Shown in pieces: positions 26,942-36,023 of a stretch of DNA of 48,372 nt. The DNA is from Raineya orbicola (GTDB taxonomy: Bacteria > Bacteroidota > Bacteroidia > Cytophagales > Thermonemataceae), in assembly GCF_002843425.1 (NCBI RefSeq), contig NZ_NKXO01000028.1, positions 1 through 48,372 of the forward strand, given 5' to 3'. Position numbers and translations under genes: made by a program. Under the pieces are notes generated by a model that worked only from the letters and a program-made list of their open reading frames with translations, was not told the DNA's origin and searched no databases. Position 1 is the first letter of the stretch; each line of letters begins with the position of its first letter.

Positions 26942-27439
26942 TTATCCATAGACCCCACCACTTCCCGAAACTCCATTCATAAAACTTGAAAGATACAATG
27001 TAGCATAAAACAGACAGGCTAATAATTGATGATTTTCTTGCAAAGTTTTTTCTATAACTTCAAAGTCGTATTCGTAAGATAGTTTTCCCCATTTGAAACG
27101 AGATGAAACTTCTAACAAATTTTTTTTCTCTTGGTTTTGAACCTGAATTTTCGGTTTCCAAAAACCTTTGTAACGAATAGAATAAGTTTTACCTTCATAA
27201 TTCAGATTGATTTTTCCGAGCCAACTGAGCTGATACGAAGCAATTTGTTCTTTATCCTTAAATACCAGAATTTCCTGTCCCCAAAAACCTTGTGGCTCAA
27301 AATCTATTTGTACGCCTCCTTCCACATAGGCGTGAGCTTTGAAAGAAAGCAAATCTTCATACTCCAAAGTCAATAGTTTTTCATTATTTTCGTTTAACAA
27401 AATGTATTTGCGAATGCCAATACTTTCTCCTTTGAGCAT
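26942..27439 (-). CDS. uncharacterised protein, 165 aa
   Basis: ATG 27439 is preferred to 27469 because it starts MLKGESIGIRKYILLN without the odd Cys-rich lead. The body is beta-rich, with GFWGQEILVFKDKEQIASYQ and IRYKGFWKPKIQVQNQ. A single hydrophobic segment near the end (LLACLFYATLYLSSFMNG) may be a membrane helix, leaving a glycine-rich tail. I do not recognise the family. Convergent with the DUF6048 gene, 3 nt apart. Confidence 0.65.
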   Translation of the reverse strand: MLKGESIGIRKYILLNENNEKLLTLEYEDLLSFKAHAYVEGGVQIDFEPQGFWGQEILVFKDKEQIASYQLSWLGKINLNYEGKTYSIRYKGFWKPKIQVQNQEKKNLLEVSSRFKWGKLSYEYDFEVIEKTLQENHQLLACLFYATLYLSSFMNGVSGSGGVYG

Positions 27440-27506
27440 ACACCAAACGGGTTTTCTACAAACATACAAGAAATTTGAAAAAATACAAAAAAATTATCTA
27501 AAATGC

Positions 27507-27514
27507 TATTTTTG
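27507..27514 (+). promoter_or_regulatory. putative -7 element upstream of the binding lipoprotein
   Basis: TATTTTTG matches TAnnTTTG and lies 30 nt before the ATG at 27544. Confidence 0.4.
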
Positions 27515-27543
27515 CGAAAAACTTTTACAAAACCTGCCTCTTT

Positions 27544-28695
27544 ATGATTTTTCGTTGGCTTTTGGCTTTAATGTTAGCGTCATTCTTGTTTTTTTCTTGC
27601 AAAATCCAAGAAAGTAAAACTAAAAATACACAAGAACTTACTGAAAAAATTCTCCCAAAGTATGCCAAAGGCTTTTTTTGGGAAAAAGGCGAAAAAAACT
27701 ATTTTGTTTTGTATGTAACACAACCTTTCAGCGACAAAACGGATACATTACGCTACATTTTGGCAAAAAATAAGCAAGATGTTCCTGAAAAATTACGACA
27801 TTTAAGTTTTATTCAAATACCGCTTAAACGTTTCGTAAGCACTTCTACTACGCATATTCCTGCTTTGGAGGCATTGGGTAGCCTGCACACCCTTGTAGCG
27901 AGTAATAGCTTGCAGTATGTATATTCGGAAGTTGTACAGAAAATGGCTGAACAAGGGAAAATCGCGGCTTTAAGCGAAGAAGGTTTAGAAGTTGAAAAAA
28001 TCCTTGCTTTGCAACCTGATTTACTAATGGTTTCAGCTATGCCCGCAACTAAAATGGGAATTTACCAGAAAATTCAGCAGGCAGGTATTCCTGTTTTACC
28101 AAACTCAGAATGGCTTGAAGAACACCCTTTGGGCAAAGCCGAATGGATAAAACTTTTTGGGTTGCTTTTGCAAAAAGAAAACGAAGCCAACACTTTTTTT
28201 GAAAATATTGAGCAAGAGTACCTAAAACTCAAAAATCTGGCTCAAAAGGTGCAGAAACCTCGTAAAGTAGCTTTGGGTATGCCACAAAAGGAAATTTGGT
28301 ATGTACCTGCGGGAAAAAGTTTTGGAGCAATTTTTCTGAAAGATGCTAATTTAGAATATGCTTTTGCATCAGATACAGGCAAAGGAAGTTTGCAGTTAAG
28401 CAAAGAACTTGTTTTTAGCAAGTTTGTAGGTGCTTCGCTTTGGCTAAATGCTGAAATCCCCCCTCAACTGCATAGCAAGGCTTTTTGTGAGTATGCTCAA
28501 ATAGAAGCCGTACGCAAAAATGAAATTTATGATAGACAGAAACGTCTTTCCCCAAAAGGAGGCAACGACTATTGGGAGCGGGCTGTTATTCACCCCGAGG
28601 AGGTTCTCGGCGACCTTATCCAAATCGCCTATCCCGAACTTTTACCCCAAAGAGAGCTTGTATATTATCGTAAAATAGCAGTTTCCTGCCCTTGA
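27544..28695 (+). CDS. iron-siderophore/cobalamin-type ABC transporter substrate-binding lipoprotein
   Basis: 383 aa. Lipobox FLFFSC (Cys19). The class III binding-protein fold is seen in the sequence: FVSTSTTHIPALEALGSLHTLV, then EVEKILALQPDLLMVSAM, a long connecting helix, FGAIFLKDANLEYAF and NDYWERAVIHPEEVLGDLIQI. These proteins capture ferric siderophores, haem or B12 and deliver them to a BtuC/FecD-type permease. No permease is adjacent; a matching ATPase lies 6 kb away at 34314. The ligand cannot be told. It converges with the helicase gene, 2 nt between stops. Confidence 0.88.
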   Translation: MIFRWLLALMLASFLFFSCKIQESKTKNTQELTEKILPKYAKGFFWEKGEKNYFVLYVTQPFSDKTDTLRYILAKNKQDVPEKLRHLSFIQIPLKRFVSTSTTHIPALEALGSLHTLVASNSLQYVYSEVVQKMAEQGKIAALSEEGLEVEKILALQPDLLMVSAMPATKMGIYQKIQQAGIPVLPNSEWLEEHPLGKAEWIKLFGLLLQKENEANTFFENIEQEYLKLKNLAQKVQKPRKVALGMPQKEIWYVPAGKSFGAIFLKDANLEYAFASDTGKGSLQLSKELVFSKFVGASLWLNAEIPPQLHSKAFCEYAQIEAVRKNEIYDRQKRLSPKGGNDYWERAVIHPEEVLGDLIQIAYPELLPQRELVYYRKIAVSCP

Positions 28696-28697
28696 AG

Positions 28698-29975
28698 CTA
28701 CTTTTTCTTACGCTTGTTGGTAGGTCTTTTCTTGTGTTTTTTTTCGTGGAAAGCTCCTTGAAAATCAGGGTTTTCTTTGCGTTTTTGAGCATCAATTTGT
28801 CTTGCGATGGCTTGTTTTTCTTCAAAGGGGGTTTCGTAAATTTTTACTTCCGCAGGAATGGTTGCTTTGGGAATAGACATCTTGATAATTTGCTCAATTT
28901 TGCTGATATGATACATTTCTGCTTCGTTGGCAAAAGTAATAGCGATACCTGTGTGTTTGGCTCTGCCTGTGCGACCTATTCTATGCACGTACTCTTCGTA
29001 CAAAATAGGTACATCAAAGTTGATAACGTGGCTTACGTGGCTAATATCTATGCCACGAGCGGCAACATCAGTAGCTACTAAAATCCGAATTTCATCGTTT
29101 TTGAAAGTCTCAATGGCATTGAGGCGGGCATTCTGGTCTTTGTTGGCGTGAATAACTTTTACATTCTCTTCTCCAAATTTGCGAGCTACAAATTTGTAGA
29201 TGTTGTTGGCATTTTCTTTGGTTTTGGTAAAAATAATTACCTTCTGACAATTTTCTTGCGTAAGAAAATATTGCAAAAGTTCAATTTTGGTTCGGAAATT
29301 AGGCACTTCGTACAAAAATTGTTCTACGGTTTCGGCGGGGGTAGCTTGCGGCGTGATTTCCACTCGCATAGGAAACTCTAAAAACTCCTCTGAAAGTTTA
29401 ATGACTTTTTCGGGCATTGTAGCTGAAAAAAGCAGGTTCTGACGCTTTTTAGCGGGGATAATTTCTAAAATCTTACGAATTTGAGGCATAAAGCCCATAT
29501 CCATCATTCTATCGGCTTCATCAAGCACAAGCGTTCGGATTTCTTTGGTAGCAAGTTCATTGGTGAAGTAAATATCCATAAATCTGCCCGGTGTTGCTAT
29601 CAGAATATCTACACCTTGTTTTACTTCCTCTAACTGGGGTTTTATACCTTTGCCTCCAAATACGGCTACTACACGTAAATCTGTGTATTTGGCAAGAACT
29701 TGCACATTTTCTTTGATTTGCAGGCATAGTTCTCGGGTAGGGGCAAGTATCAAGGCTCTAGGAGTAGAACCTTGGGCATATTTGAGCTTCATCAGCAAAG
29801 GCAGGGTATAAGCGGCGGTTTTGCCTGTACCAGTTTGGGCAATACCCAAAAGATCGTGTCCTGCGAGTATCAAAGGAATAGCTTTCTGCTGAATTTCGGT
29901 AGGTTCTTGATAGCCCGCTTCTGCAATGGCATTAAGCAATTGGCGATTGAGCTTTAAGTCTTCAAAAGTAGGCAT
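28698..29975 (-). CDS. DEAD-box ATP-dependent RNA helicase
   Basis: 425 aa, RhlE-like. Motifs in order: the Q motif (FEDLKLNRQLLNAI...GYQEPTEIQQKAIP), motif I AQTGTGKT, Ia PTRELCLQI, motif II VLDEADRMMDMGF, motif III FSATM, motif IV VIIFTKTK, motif V VATDVAARGIDI and motif VI YVHRIGRTGRA. The C-terminal 60 residues are Lys-rich (KKHKKRPTNKRKKK), a likely RNA-binding tail. It unwinds short RNA duplexes in ribosome assembly or decay. Single gene, 111 nt downstream of glmS. Confidence 0.95.
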   Translation of the reverse strand: MPTFEDLKLNRQLLNAIAEAGYQEPTEIQQKAIPLILAGHDLLGIAQTGTGKTAAYTLPLLMKLKYAQGSTPRALILAPTRELCLQIKENVQVLAKYTDLRVVAVFGGKGIKPQLEEVKQGVDILIATPGRFMDIYFTNELATKEIRTLVLDEADRMMDMGFMPQIRKILEIIPAKKRQNLLFSATMPEKVIKLSEEFLEFPMRVEITPQATPAETVEQFLYEVPNFRTKIELLQYFLTQENCQKVIIFTKTKENANNIYKFVARKFGEENVKVIHANKDQNARLNAIETFKNDEIRILVATDVAARGIDISHVSHVINFDVPILYEEYVHRIGRTGRAKHTGIAITFANEAEMYHISKIEQIIKMSIPKATIPAEVKIYETPFEEKQAIARQIDAQKRKENPDFQGAFHEKKHKKRPTNKRKKK

Positions 29976-30019
29976 TTTTCAATCATTTTATTAAGTACTT
30001 CCATCTTTTCTTTGATGAA

Positions 30020-30054
30020 AACGACCACATCGTTTCTCTTGTGATGTGGTCGTT
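30020..30054 (-). terminator. terminator after glmS
   Basis: AACGACCACATC and GATGTGGTCGTT form a perfect 12-bp stem around an 11-nt loop. On the minus strand a TTTTC run follows. It lies 33 nt after the glmS stop. Confidence 0.8.
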
Positions 30055-30086
30055 AGAATGTTTTTTCAAATATTTCTATGCCAAAG

Positions 30087-31931
30087 TTACTCAACGGTAA
30101 CGGATTTAGCCAAGTTACGAGGTTTATCTACATCGTCTACTAAATGCGTTGCAATATAGTAGGAAAGCAGTTGTAAAGGAATTACCGTAAGAATAGGCGA
30201 AAATGCCTCGTGAGTTTGAGGAATTTCAATAGTAAATTCTGCTAAATCTTTGATTTCTTTGTCGCCCTCATTCACAACAGCAATAATCCTACCTTTGCGG
30301 GCTTTGATTTCTTGCACGTTGCTCACAATTTTTTCGTATGTGCTATCTTTGGGGGCAATAAACACCACAGGCATATTTTCATCTATCAGGGCGATGGGTC
30401 CGTGTTTCATTTCGGCGGCGGGGTATCCTTCGGCGTGAATGTAAGAGATTTCTTTGAGTTTCAAAGCTCCTTCCAAAGCCACAGGGAAGTTGAAGCCTCT
30501 ACCCAAGTACAAGAAATTTCTTGCTCCTTTGAACTCTTCAGCAATGTATTTGATTTGGCTATCTACTTTATGCAAAATATACTCTACTTTGTCAGGGATA
30601 GTTGTAAGTTCGGTGATAAGTTCCTGAAACTTAGATTCTGTGATTGTACCTTTGGCTCTGCCTATGATAAGAGCCATCATTGTAAGCACGGTAATTTGCC
30701 CTGTAAAGGCTTTGGTACTGGCTACGCCTATCTCAGGTCCTGCGTGTATGTATGCCCCTGCGTGGGTAGCTCTCGGAATAGAGGAGCCTACTACATTACA
30801 CACACCAAAAATAATAGCTCCTTTGCTTTTGGCGAGTTCTACTGCGGCAAGGGTATCGGCGGTTTCTCCTGATTGTGAAATAGCAATCACTACATCACCC
30901 TCCCGAATTACAGGATTTCTATAACGAAACTCTGATGCATACTCTACTTCTACGGGAATTCGGGCAAATTCTTCAAATAAATACTCACCTACCAAACCAG
31001 CGTGCCAAGAAGTGCCGCAACCCAAAATAATAATTCTATCTGCATTGATGAGTTTTTGCTGATATTCTATTAAGCCTCCTAAAACCAAATGATTTTTTTC
31101 GGCATTGATACGCCCACGCATAGCATCACGTAGAGATTTTGGTTGCTCAAAAATTTCTTTGAGCGTAAAATGCGGGAAACCTCCTTTCTCAATTTGAGAA
31201 AGTTCCAAATCCAATGTTTGAATGTAAGGAGTAATAGGTAAATCTTCAATGGTGCGGATTTGCAATTTACCATTACGTATTACAACAATTTCTTGGTCAT
31301 TGAGGTAAATTACCTTTTTGGTATGCTCTACGATAGGGGTAGCATCAGAAGCTAAAAAATATTCGCCTTCGCCAACCCCTACCACCAAAGGGCTACCTTT
31401 ACGTGCCGCAACAAGCTGAGTGCTATCTTCTTTGGAAATAATCACAATGGCATAAGCTCCTACCACTTGCGTCATTGCAAGTCTTACGGCTTCGTCCAAA
31501 GAGCATTGCTCGTGATTTTTAATGTGTTCTATGAGGTTGATAAAAACTTCTGAATCTGTATCGCTACGAAACTTATAGCCTTTGCTCATCAAATCTTGTT
31601 TGAGAGCCGCATAGTTTTCAATGATACCATTGTGAATTATTGCCATATTTTTATTGGCAGAATAGTGCGGGTGAGCGTTGGTATCATTGGGTTCGCCGTG
31701 AGTAGCCCAACGAGTGTGTCCTATGCCTATATTGCTATGTAAATATTCTTTTTCTTTTTCAAGCAGTTCGGCAAGTTCTTTTACTTTTCCTTTTTTCTTG
31801 TAAATATTCAAACCGCCATTGAGCAAGGCTATCCCTGCACTATCATACCCGCGATATTCTAACTTTTGCAATCCGCTAATAATAATCGGATATGCTTCTT
31901 TTTCGCCTACATACGCTACAATGCCACACAT
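30087..31931 (-). CDS. glmS: glutamine--fructose-6-phosphate aminotransferase (isomerising)
   Basis: 614 aa. The enzyme makes glucosamine-6-phosphate, the entry to UDP-GlcNAc. The N-terminal glutaminase begins MCGIVAYVG with the catalytic Cys next to Met1; GHTRWATHGEPN and HNGIIENY are intact. Two SIS sugar-binding domains follow (ILGCGTSWHAGLVGEYLFEE, SQSGETADTLAA, YLGRGFNFPVALEGALKLKE), and the end is PRNLAKSVTVE, as in the family. Last gene of the glgA-like / DUF4270 / glmS unit; no riboswitch or ribozyme is seen before it (18-nt gap). Confidence 0.98.
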   Translation of the reverse strand: MCGIVAYVGEKEAYPIIISGLQKLEYRGYDSAGIALLNGGLNIYKKKGKVKELAELLEKEKEYLHSNIGIGHTRWATHGEPNDTNAHPHYSANKNMAIIHNGIIENYAALKQDLMSKGYKFRSDTDSEVFINLIEHIKNHEQCSLDEAVRLAMTQVVGAYAIVIISKEDSTQLVAARKGSPLVVGVGEGEYFLASDATPIVEHTKKVIYLNDQEIVVIRNGKLQIRTIEDLPITPYIQTLDLELSQIEKGGFPHFTLKEIFEQPKSLRDAMRGRINAEKNHLVLGGLIEYQQKLINADRIIILGCGTSWHAGLVGEYLFEEFARIPVEVEYASEFRYRNPVIREGDVVIAISQSGETADTLAAVELAKSKGAIIFGVCNVVGSSIPRATHAGAYIHAGPEIGVASTKAFTGQITVLTMMALIIGRAKGTITESKFQELITELTTIPDKVEYILHKVDSQIKYIAEEFKGARNFLYLGRGFNFPVALEGALKLKEISYIHAEGYPAAEMKHGPIALIDENMPVVFIAPKDSTYEKIVSNVQEIKARKGRIIAVVNEGDKEIKDLAEFTIEIPQTHEAFSPILTVIPLQLLSYYIATHLVDDVDKPRNLAKSVTVE

Positions 31932-31949
31932 AAACTAAAAATTTTGGTT

Positions 31950-33374
31950 TTATTTGACTATGGTATAAAATATTCTTAACTGCATTTTTCGGGTTGCTCG
32001 CTTCGGACTGCTAACAATCATTCGGTAAATAGCTGTATTTGCTAAGTCTGAAGACAAAATAAAACCAGAATTAGGAAACTTATTCACACCTTTGTAACGA
32101 GGATTTAAGCCATTGAGTACATATTGTAAATAAGTGGTGATTTCCATATTATAGCTATTGCTGATGCTATTGAAGGTTGCGGCGAAAGGTTTATCAAAAC
32201 CAAAAGGATTATTGCCTTCTGCTTGGATACGGGCATCTAAGGTATCCTGAATGATAACGCCTTGCCCTAAACGTGTTTCAGCAAAACGCAAGAAATATTT
32301 GACAAGTTTGCCATTTTCATCAAGGCGAAGCATATCCAATCTGCGAGGTAATTTGTAAAACTGATTATGTGAATTTTCTACGGGATAGACTACTAAATCT
32401 GCTTTGTTGATAGCAATTGTTTTATCTTTTACAAGTTCTTTTAGATAAGGGAAAATAACTTTGGTACGAATTCCCAAAGATTCTTGAATAAAGGTTTGTT
32501 GGTTGGTTACGGACGAGGGCAATGTTTGATAGGCATTAGTGAGTGTTTGAAGTGGGGTACTGGTACGATTGGCAGACACGTGGTTGAAACGCTGTGAGTT
32601 ATAGCGTTCATTGCTCACATCTTCTGCCGAAGTTGCATTACGAACTACTATTCGGTAAATTTGTTCGCTGCCGTTATCACCGATAAACTTGATTTCAATG
32701 GCGGCAGGAATTTGGTCGGTTACACGGAAACCCCAAATAGCATTGCCCCCTTGCGAAACCAAAGCAAAACCCTTTACGAAAGCATCTAATTCGGCTTGGG
32801 TAAGTTCATCGTTAGCATTCAAATTTACTAAATTTACAATTTCATCTCGGAAACTATCAGAAAGTGGTATTTCAATTTTTCCAAAAGCAGAAGTCTGTGT
32901 TCCTGAAAAAGTATAAGAACCTACAGGAGTAGGCTCGTAGTTGAGCATATCATAATTGTAATAGACACGGTTGGGGTTAATTTTTTCTGTAAGGCGATGC
33001 ACCGAAAGCGTCTGTACTTGTGAGCTATCTCCATATACAAAATTGATAGGAAGTGAAAAAACCGCAGAAATAAATTGCGGGTTTGCCCCGAAAGAAAAAG
33101 TTTTGTTGAAAGGCTGCACATTAAAGAAACTTGCCGCCTTAATTTGTCCCAGTACAGGGTCGGTGTATTCGCCTGCCAAAATAATTTCTCGGTTGGTAGT
33201 GGCAATGCTATCAAGAAGTATTGTAGAAGTTTCAATGCTTACGGTATCCGTAAAAATAACCCCAAGATTTTGGGGTTGTAATTCACTTCCAATAGTGGTA
33301 GATTTGTTGCAGGCACTCCATAATAGAGCAAAGCAACACCAAGATAATAATTTTCTAACGGCTACTAAGTTCAT
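31950..33374 (-). CDS. DUF4270 family lipoprotein
   Basis: 474 aa from ATG 33374, which gives a lipoprotein signal (MNLVAVRKLLSWCCFALLWSAC, Cys22); the longer frame to 33509 has no signal. The opening TTIGSELQP...FTDTVSIETSTILLDSI and the long beta-rich body are typical of DUF4270, an outer-membrane lipoprotein family of Bacteroidota of unknown role. It overlaps the 3' end of the glgA-like gene by 20 nt and is followed by glmS, the common order in this phylum. Confidence 0.88.
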   Translation of the reverse strand: MNLVAVRKLLSWCCFALLWSACNKSTTIGSELQPQNLGVIFTDTVSIETSTILLDSIATTNREIILAGEYTDPVLGQIKAASFFNVQPFNKTFSFGANPQFISAVFSLPINFVYGDSSQVQTLSVHRLTEKINPNRVYYNYDMLNYEPTPVGSYTFSGTQTSAFGKIEIPLSDSFRDEIVNLVNLNANDELTQAELDAFVKGFALVSQGGNAIWGFRVTDQIPAAIEIKFIGDNGSEQIYRIVVRNATSAEDVSNERYNSQRFNHVSANRTSTPLQTLTNAYQTLPSSVTNQQTFIQESLGIRTKVIFPYLKELVKDKTIAINKADLVVYPVENSHNQFYKLPRRLDMLRLDENGKLVKYFLRFAETRLGQGVIIQDTLDARIQAEGNNPFGFDKPFAATFNSISNSYNMEITTYLQYVLNGLNPRYKGVNKFPNSGFILSSDLANTAIYRMIVSSPKRATRKMQLRIFYTIVK

Positions 33375-34185
33375 TGTAAAGGTTGAAGTATGAGTCCGAT
33401 AGTGCTTGGCTTTGTTCTGAACTTCCAAAAGGTAAGTGATTGATGATGCACTCATTTTTAATTTCATTGAGTAAGTTTTGCAGTTTTTCGCTATATTCCT
33501 CTTCGGCACTTATCACCATATCAGCATATTTTATGCCAGTTTTGATGATGCTTTCAAAAGTAGCTTGTGAAAGATGCTCTACGGCGGCGTCATCAATATC
33601 CAACATTTTTACTTTTTCTATCAAATCTTTACCAAACTGATGATTAAAGTGGTTATCAAAAATGCTGAAAATAGATTTTGTATTTTGAAAAATAGGGTCT
33701 TTGCGGTAAGTGGTTTTCAGATACATTGGGATAAAGCTCGTCATCCAGTCGTTGCAGTGGATAATATCAGGAGCCCAGCCCAATTTTTTGATAGTTTCTA
33801 AAACCCCTTTGCAGAAAAATATGGCTCTTTCGTCGTTATCTTCAAAAAAGCGATTATCTTTATCAACAAAAACTGACTTTCTATGGAAGTAATCTTCGTT
33901 ATCAATAAAATAAACTTGCATTTTGGCATTCGGCACGGAGGCAACTTTGATTGTGAGAGGTTTTTCTTCATCGCCTACTGAAATATTGATACCTGAAAGT
34001 CTAACAACTTCGTGGAGGCGATTTTTACGTTCATTGATTGTACCAAAGCGAGGTACCAAGATTCTGATTTCCATTCCCCTTTCTTGCATAGCTTGTGGAA
34101 TGTGTCTGACGAAATCGGCTACTTTGCTAGTTTGGAGGAAAGGGGCTATTTCACTGGCAACGTACAAAATACGAAGTTTTGACAT
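33355..34185 (-). CDS. glycogen/starch synthase-like protein, catalytic N-domain only
   Basis: 276 aa from ATG 34185 (MSKLRILYVASEIAPFLQ). It matches the N-terminal GT5 domain of GlgA: ASEIAPF, DFVRHIPQAMQERGMEIRILVPRFG, DNRFFEDNDERAIFFCKGVLETI and PDIIHCNDWMTSFIPMYLKT. Two oddities: the ADP-glucose motif KTGGL is replaced by QTSKV, and the C-terminal GT1-like donor domain (about 200 aa) is missing. Such short forms occur in many Bacteroidota beside DUF4270. Glycogen synthesis is therefore doubtful; a different sugar or a regulatory role is possible. Confidence 0.82.
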   Translation of the reverse strand: MSKLRILYVASEIAPFLQTSKVADFVRHIPQAMQERGMEIRILVPRFGTINERKNRLHEVVRLSGINISVGDEEKPLTIKVASVPNAKMQVYFIDNEDYFHRKSVFVDKDNRFFEDNDERAIFFCKGVLETIKKLGWAPDIIHCNDWMTSFIPMYLKTTYRKDPIFQNTKSIFSIFDNHFNHQFGKDLIEKVKMLDIDDAAVEHLSQATFESIIKTGIKYADMVISAEEEYSEKLQNLLNEIKNECIINHLPFGSSEQSQALSDSYFNLYNELSSR

Positions 34186-34313
34186 AGACGAAAAGATTAG
34201 AATAGATACGAAGCACAAATTCGGGTGCAAGTTACGAAAATTTTTTCAAAAATTATTCTTTTTTCAAAAAAATCTTTTCATACTTGCGAATTTTTGCAAG
34301 CAAAAAGTCCTTT

Positions 34314-35018
34314 TTACGCTTCAAGAAACCCCCAAACCTGTTCAGCTTGCCATTTATTTAAGAAAAGATGCTTTTTTTCATTATTAAGAATTAAAAGTTT
34401 GTCGGCATATTCAAGGGCAAGGTTTATTTCGTGAGTAGAGACTAATACACATTTACGCTCTTCTTTGGCAATTCTTTGAAATAGTTGCAAAATTTGTTTT
34501 CTGAAATAAACATCAAGAAAGGCGGTAGGTTCGTCAGCCACCACAATAGGGGTATCTTGGGCAATAGCTCGGGCAATCATAACTCTTTGTCTTTCGCCGT
34601 CACTGAGGTTTTGCAGTTTTTTATTCAACAATGCCTTTACGTGTGTTTTTGTGATAGCTTCTTGCACTGCTTGGGTATCTTTTTCTTGAATTTGTGATAG
34701 CCAATTGAGGTGAGGAGTTCTGCCGAGCAATATAGTTTCAAAAACACTAAGGGCATAAGCAGAAGTAGGTGTATTTGGAAGTACAATGCTAATAGTTTGG
34801 GAAATTTCTTTTGCAGAAAGTTCCTGAATATTTTTTTGAAAAACTTTGATAGTGCCTTCAAATTTCAAAGATCCACTTATACATTGCAATAAGGAAGATT
34901 TGCCTGTTCCATTTCTACCTAAAATACAGATAAGTTCGCCTTGCAAACCCTGAAAACTGATATTTTCAAAAATTTTTTTCTGCCCGAAAGCGAGTGAAAT
35001 GTTTTCTACTTCAAGCAT
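34314..35018 (-). CDS. ABC transporter ATP-binding protein, iron/cobalamin type
   Basis: 234 aa. Walker A is GRNGTGKSSLL, the Q-loop follows, the signature is LSDGERQRVMIARAIAQ, Walker B is PIVVADEPTAFLD, and the switch His is in VSTHEINLAL. Best resemblance is to FecE/HmuV/BtuD-type ATPases that power ferric-siderophore, haem or B12 import. Its start overlaps the stop of the Rpn-type gene by 8 nt, and no permease is nearby. The binding lipoprotein at 27544 could belong to the same importer, which is inference. Confidence 0.88.
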   Translation of the reverse strand: MLEVENISLAFGQKKIFENISFQGLQGELICILGRNGTGKSSLLQCISGSLKFEGTIKVFQKNIQELSAKEISQTISIVLPNTPTSAYALSVFETILLGRTPHLNWLSQIQEKDTQAVQEAITKTHVKALLNKKLQNLSDGERQRVMIARAIAQDTPIVVADEPTAFLDVYFRKQILQLFQRIAKEERKCVLVSTHEINLALEYADKLLILNNEKKHLFLNKWQAEQVWGFLEA

Positions 35019-35904
35019 TTAATTTTTTCCTAATTTTTGCAATTTCACTTTTAGAAAAACCCGTTAATTCGGCAATAATTTCATCATCAAAGCCCTTCTG
35101 AATGGCATTTAGCACAACATTCTCTTTGGTTTTCTCAATACCTTTCTCAATGCCTTTTTCCATACCTCGCTCTATACCTTTTTCCATACCTTCTAGCAGA
35201 GTAGTTTCTAATACATTTTTCCAATCGCGAGCATATTTTTCACTTTGTATGTATGCTTCTCTTTCCTTGGGCGAATAACCAGCAATTTCGGCTGTACGGA
35301 AAAGTTTAGAAAATACACGTTCTTTTACTTTGGTGGGCATTTGGTCTAATTTTGTGAGGTTTTTCAGTACATAAAGCCATTTATCCAAATGATTTTTAAG
35401 TTCTTTTTCTTGCTTTTCAAATTTGGGCATTTCAATGTAAATAAATCGCAATTTTTCATTAAATACTTTTCCTGTGTTTTTTTCAATGAGTTGCACATCG
35501 TGAATGTATTGTGAGGGGTGGGTATCATCAAAAGTGAAATCCATCAGGGCAATGGTATAAACGGCATTGAGTTTGAAATTCCAATCGCCTGTGATGGCTT
35601 GCTCTTGGAGTGGGAAAGTAGCATAATACAGGCTTCTGTCTTTGAAATAAAGTTGCCTTGCCTTTTGGAGTTCAACAATATATTTTTCACCTTTGTCATT
35701 TTCGCAATAAAGGTCAAAAATAGCTTTGCGATCTTCGGGAGTATTGCCTAAATTTTCGGTTCTGAGAAAATTTAATGTTTTTATTTTACCTTTTTCAGGA
35801 AGCAAACTTTCGAGAAAATCAATGAGTAAGTCCTTATTCTCTTCGGTGCCAAAAATTTTTTTGAAGCCAAAATCTGTAAAAGGATTGATATAACGCCCAG
35901 GCAT
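35011..35904 (-). CDS. Rpn-family recombination-promoting nuclease / PD-(D/E)XK transposase-like protein
   Basis: 297 aa from ATG 35904 (MPGRYINPFTDFGFKKIFG), the family's usual start. The nuclease core is FDLYCENDKGEKYIVELQKA, a PD-(D/E)XK variant with ELQ in place of ExK; FIYIEMPKF follows. Near residues 240-265 is a short-period repeat EKGIE.G / MEKGIE, common in this family as a slippage-prone linker, then a small C-terminal helix-turn-helix-like end (IIAELTGFSKSEIAKIRKK). E. coli RpnA-E raise recombination in vivo; the native role is debated. It overlaps the ABC ATPase gene by 8 nt. Confidence 0.88.
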   Translation of the reverse strand: MPGRYINPFTDFGFKKIFGTEENKDLLIDFLESLLPEKGKIKTLNFLRTENLGNTPEDRKAIFDLYCENDKGEKYIVELQKARQLYFKDRSLYYATFPLQEQAITGDWNFKLNAVYTIALMDFTFDDTHPSQYIHDVQLIEKNTGKVFNEKLRFIYIEMPKFEKQEKELKNHLDKWLYVLKNLTKLDQMPTKVKERVFSKLFRTAEIAGYSPKEREAYIQSEKYARDWKNVLETTLLEGMEKGIERGMEKGIEKGIEKTKENVVLNAIQKGFDDEIIAELTGFSKSEIAKIRKKLNA

Positions 35905-36023
35905 ATTTGTTTTTTTCCACAAAAATACTAAAATTTCACTTCTTAAAAAACTCCTTGCGAGCAAAACATTTACCTTTTGAAGTTTAGTGGTATCAATGAA
36001 AAAATGCTTAAAAACTTTTACTG

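Noticed and set aside
30054-33374. glmS ribozyme or riboswitch
   Set aside because: The gap before glmS is only 18 nt and the gene is inside an operon; no such structure fits.
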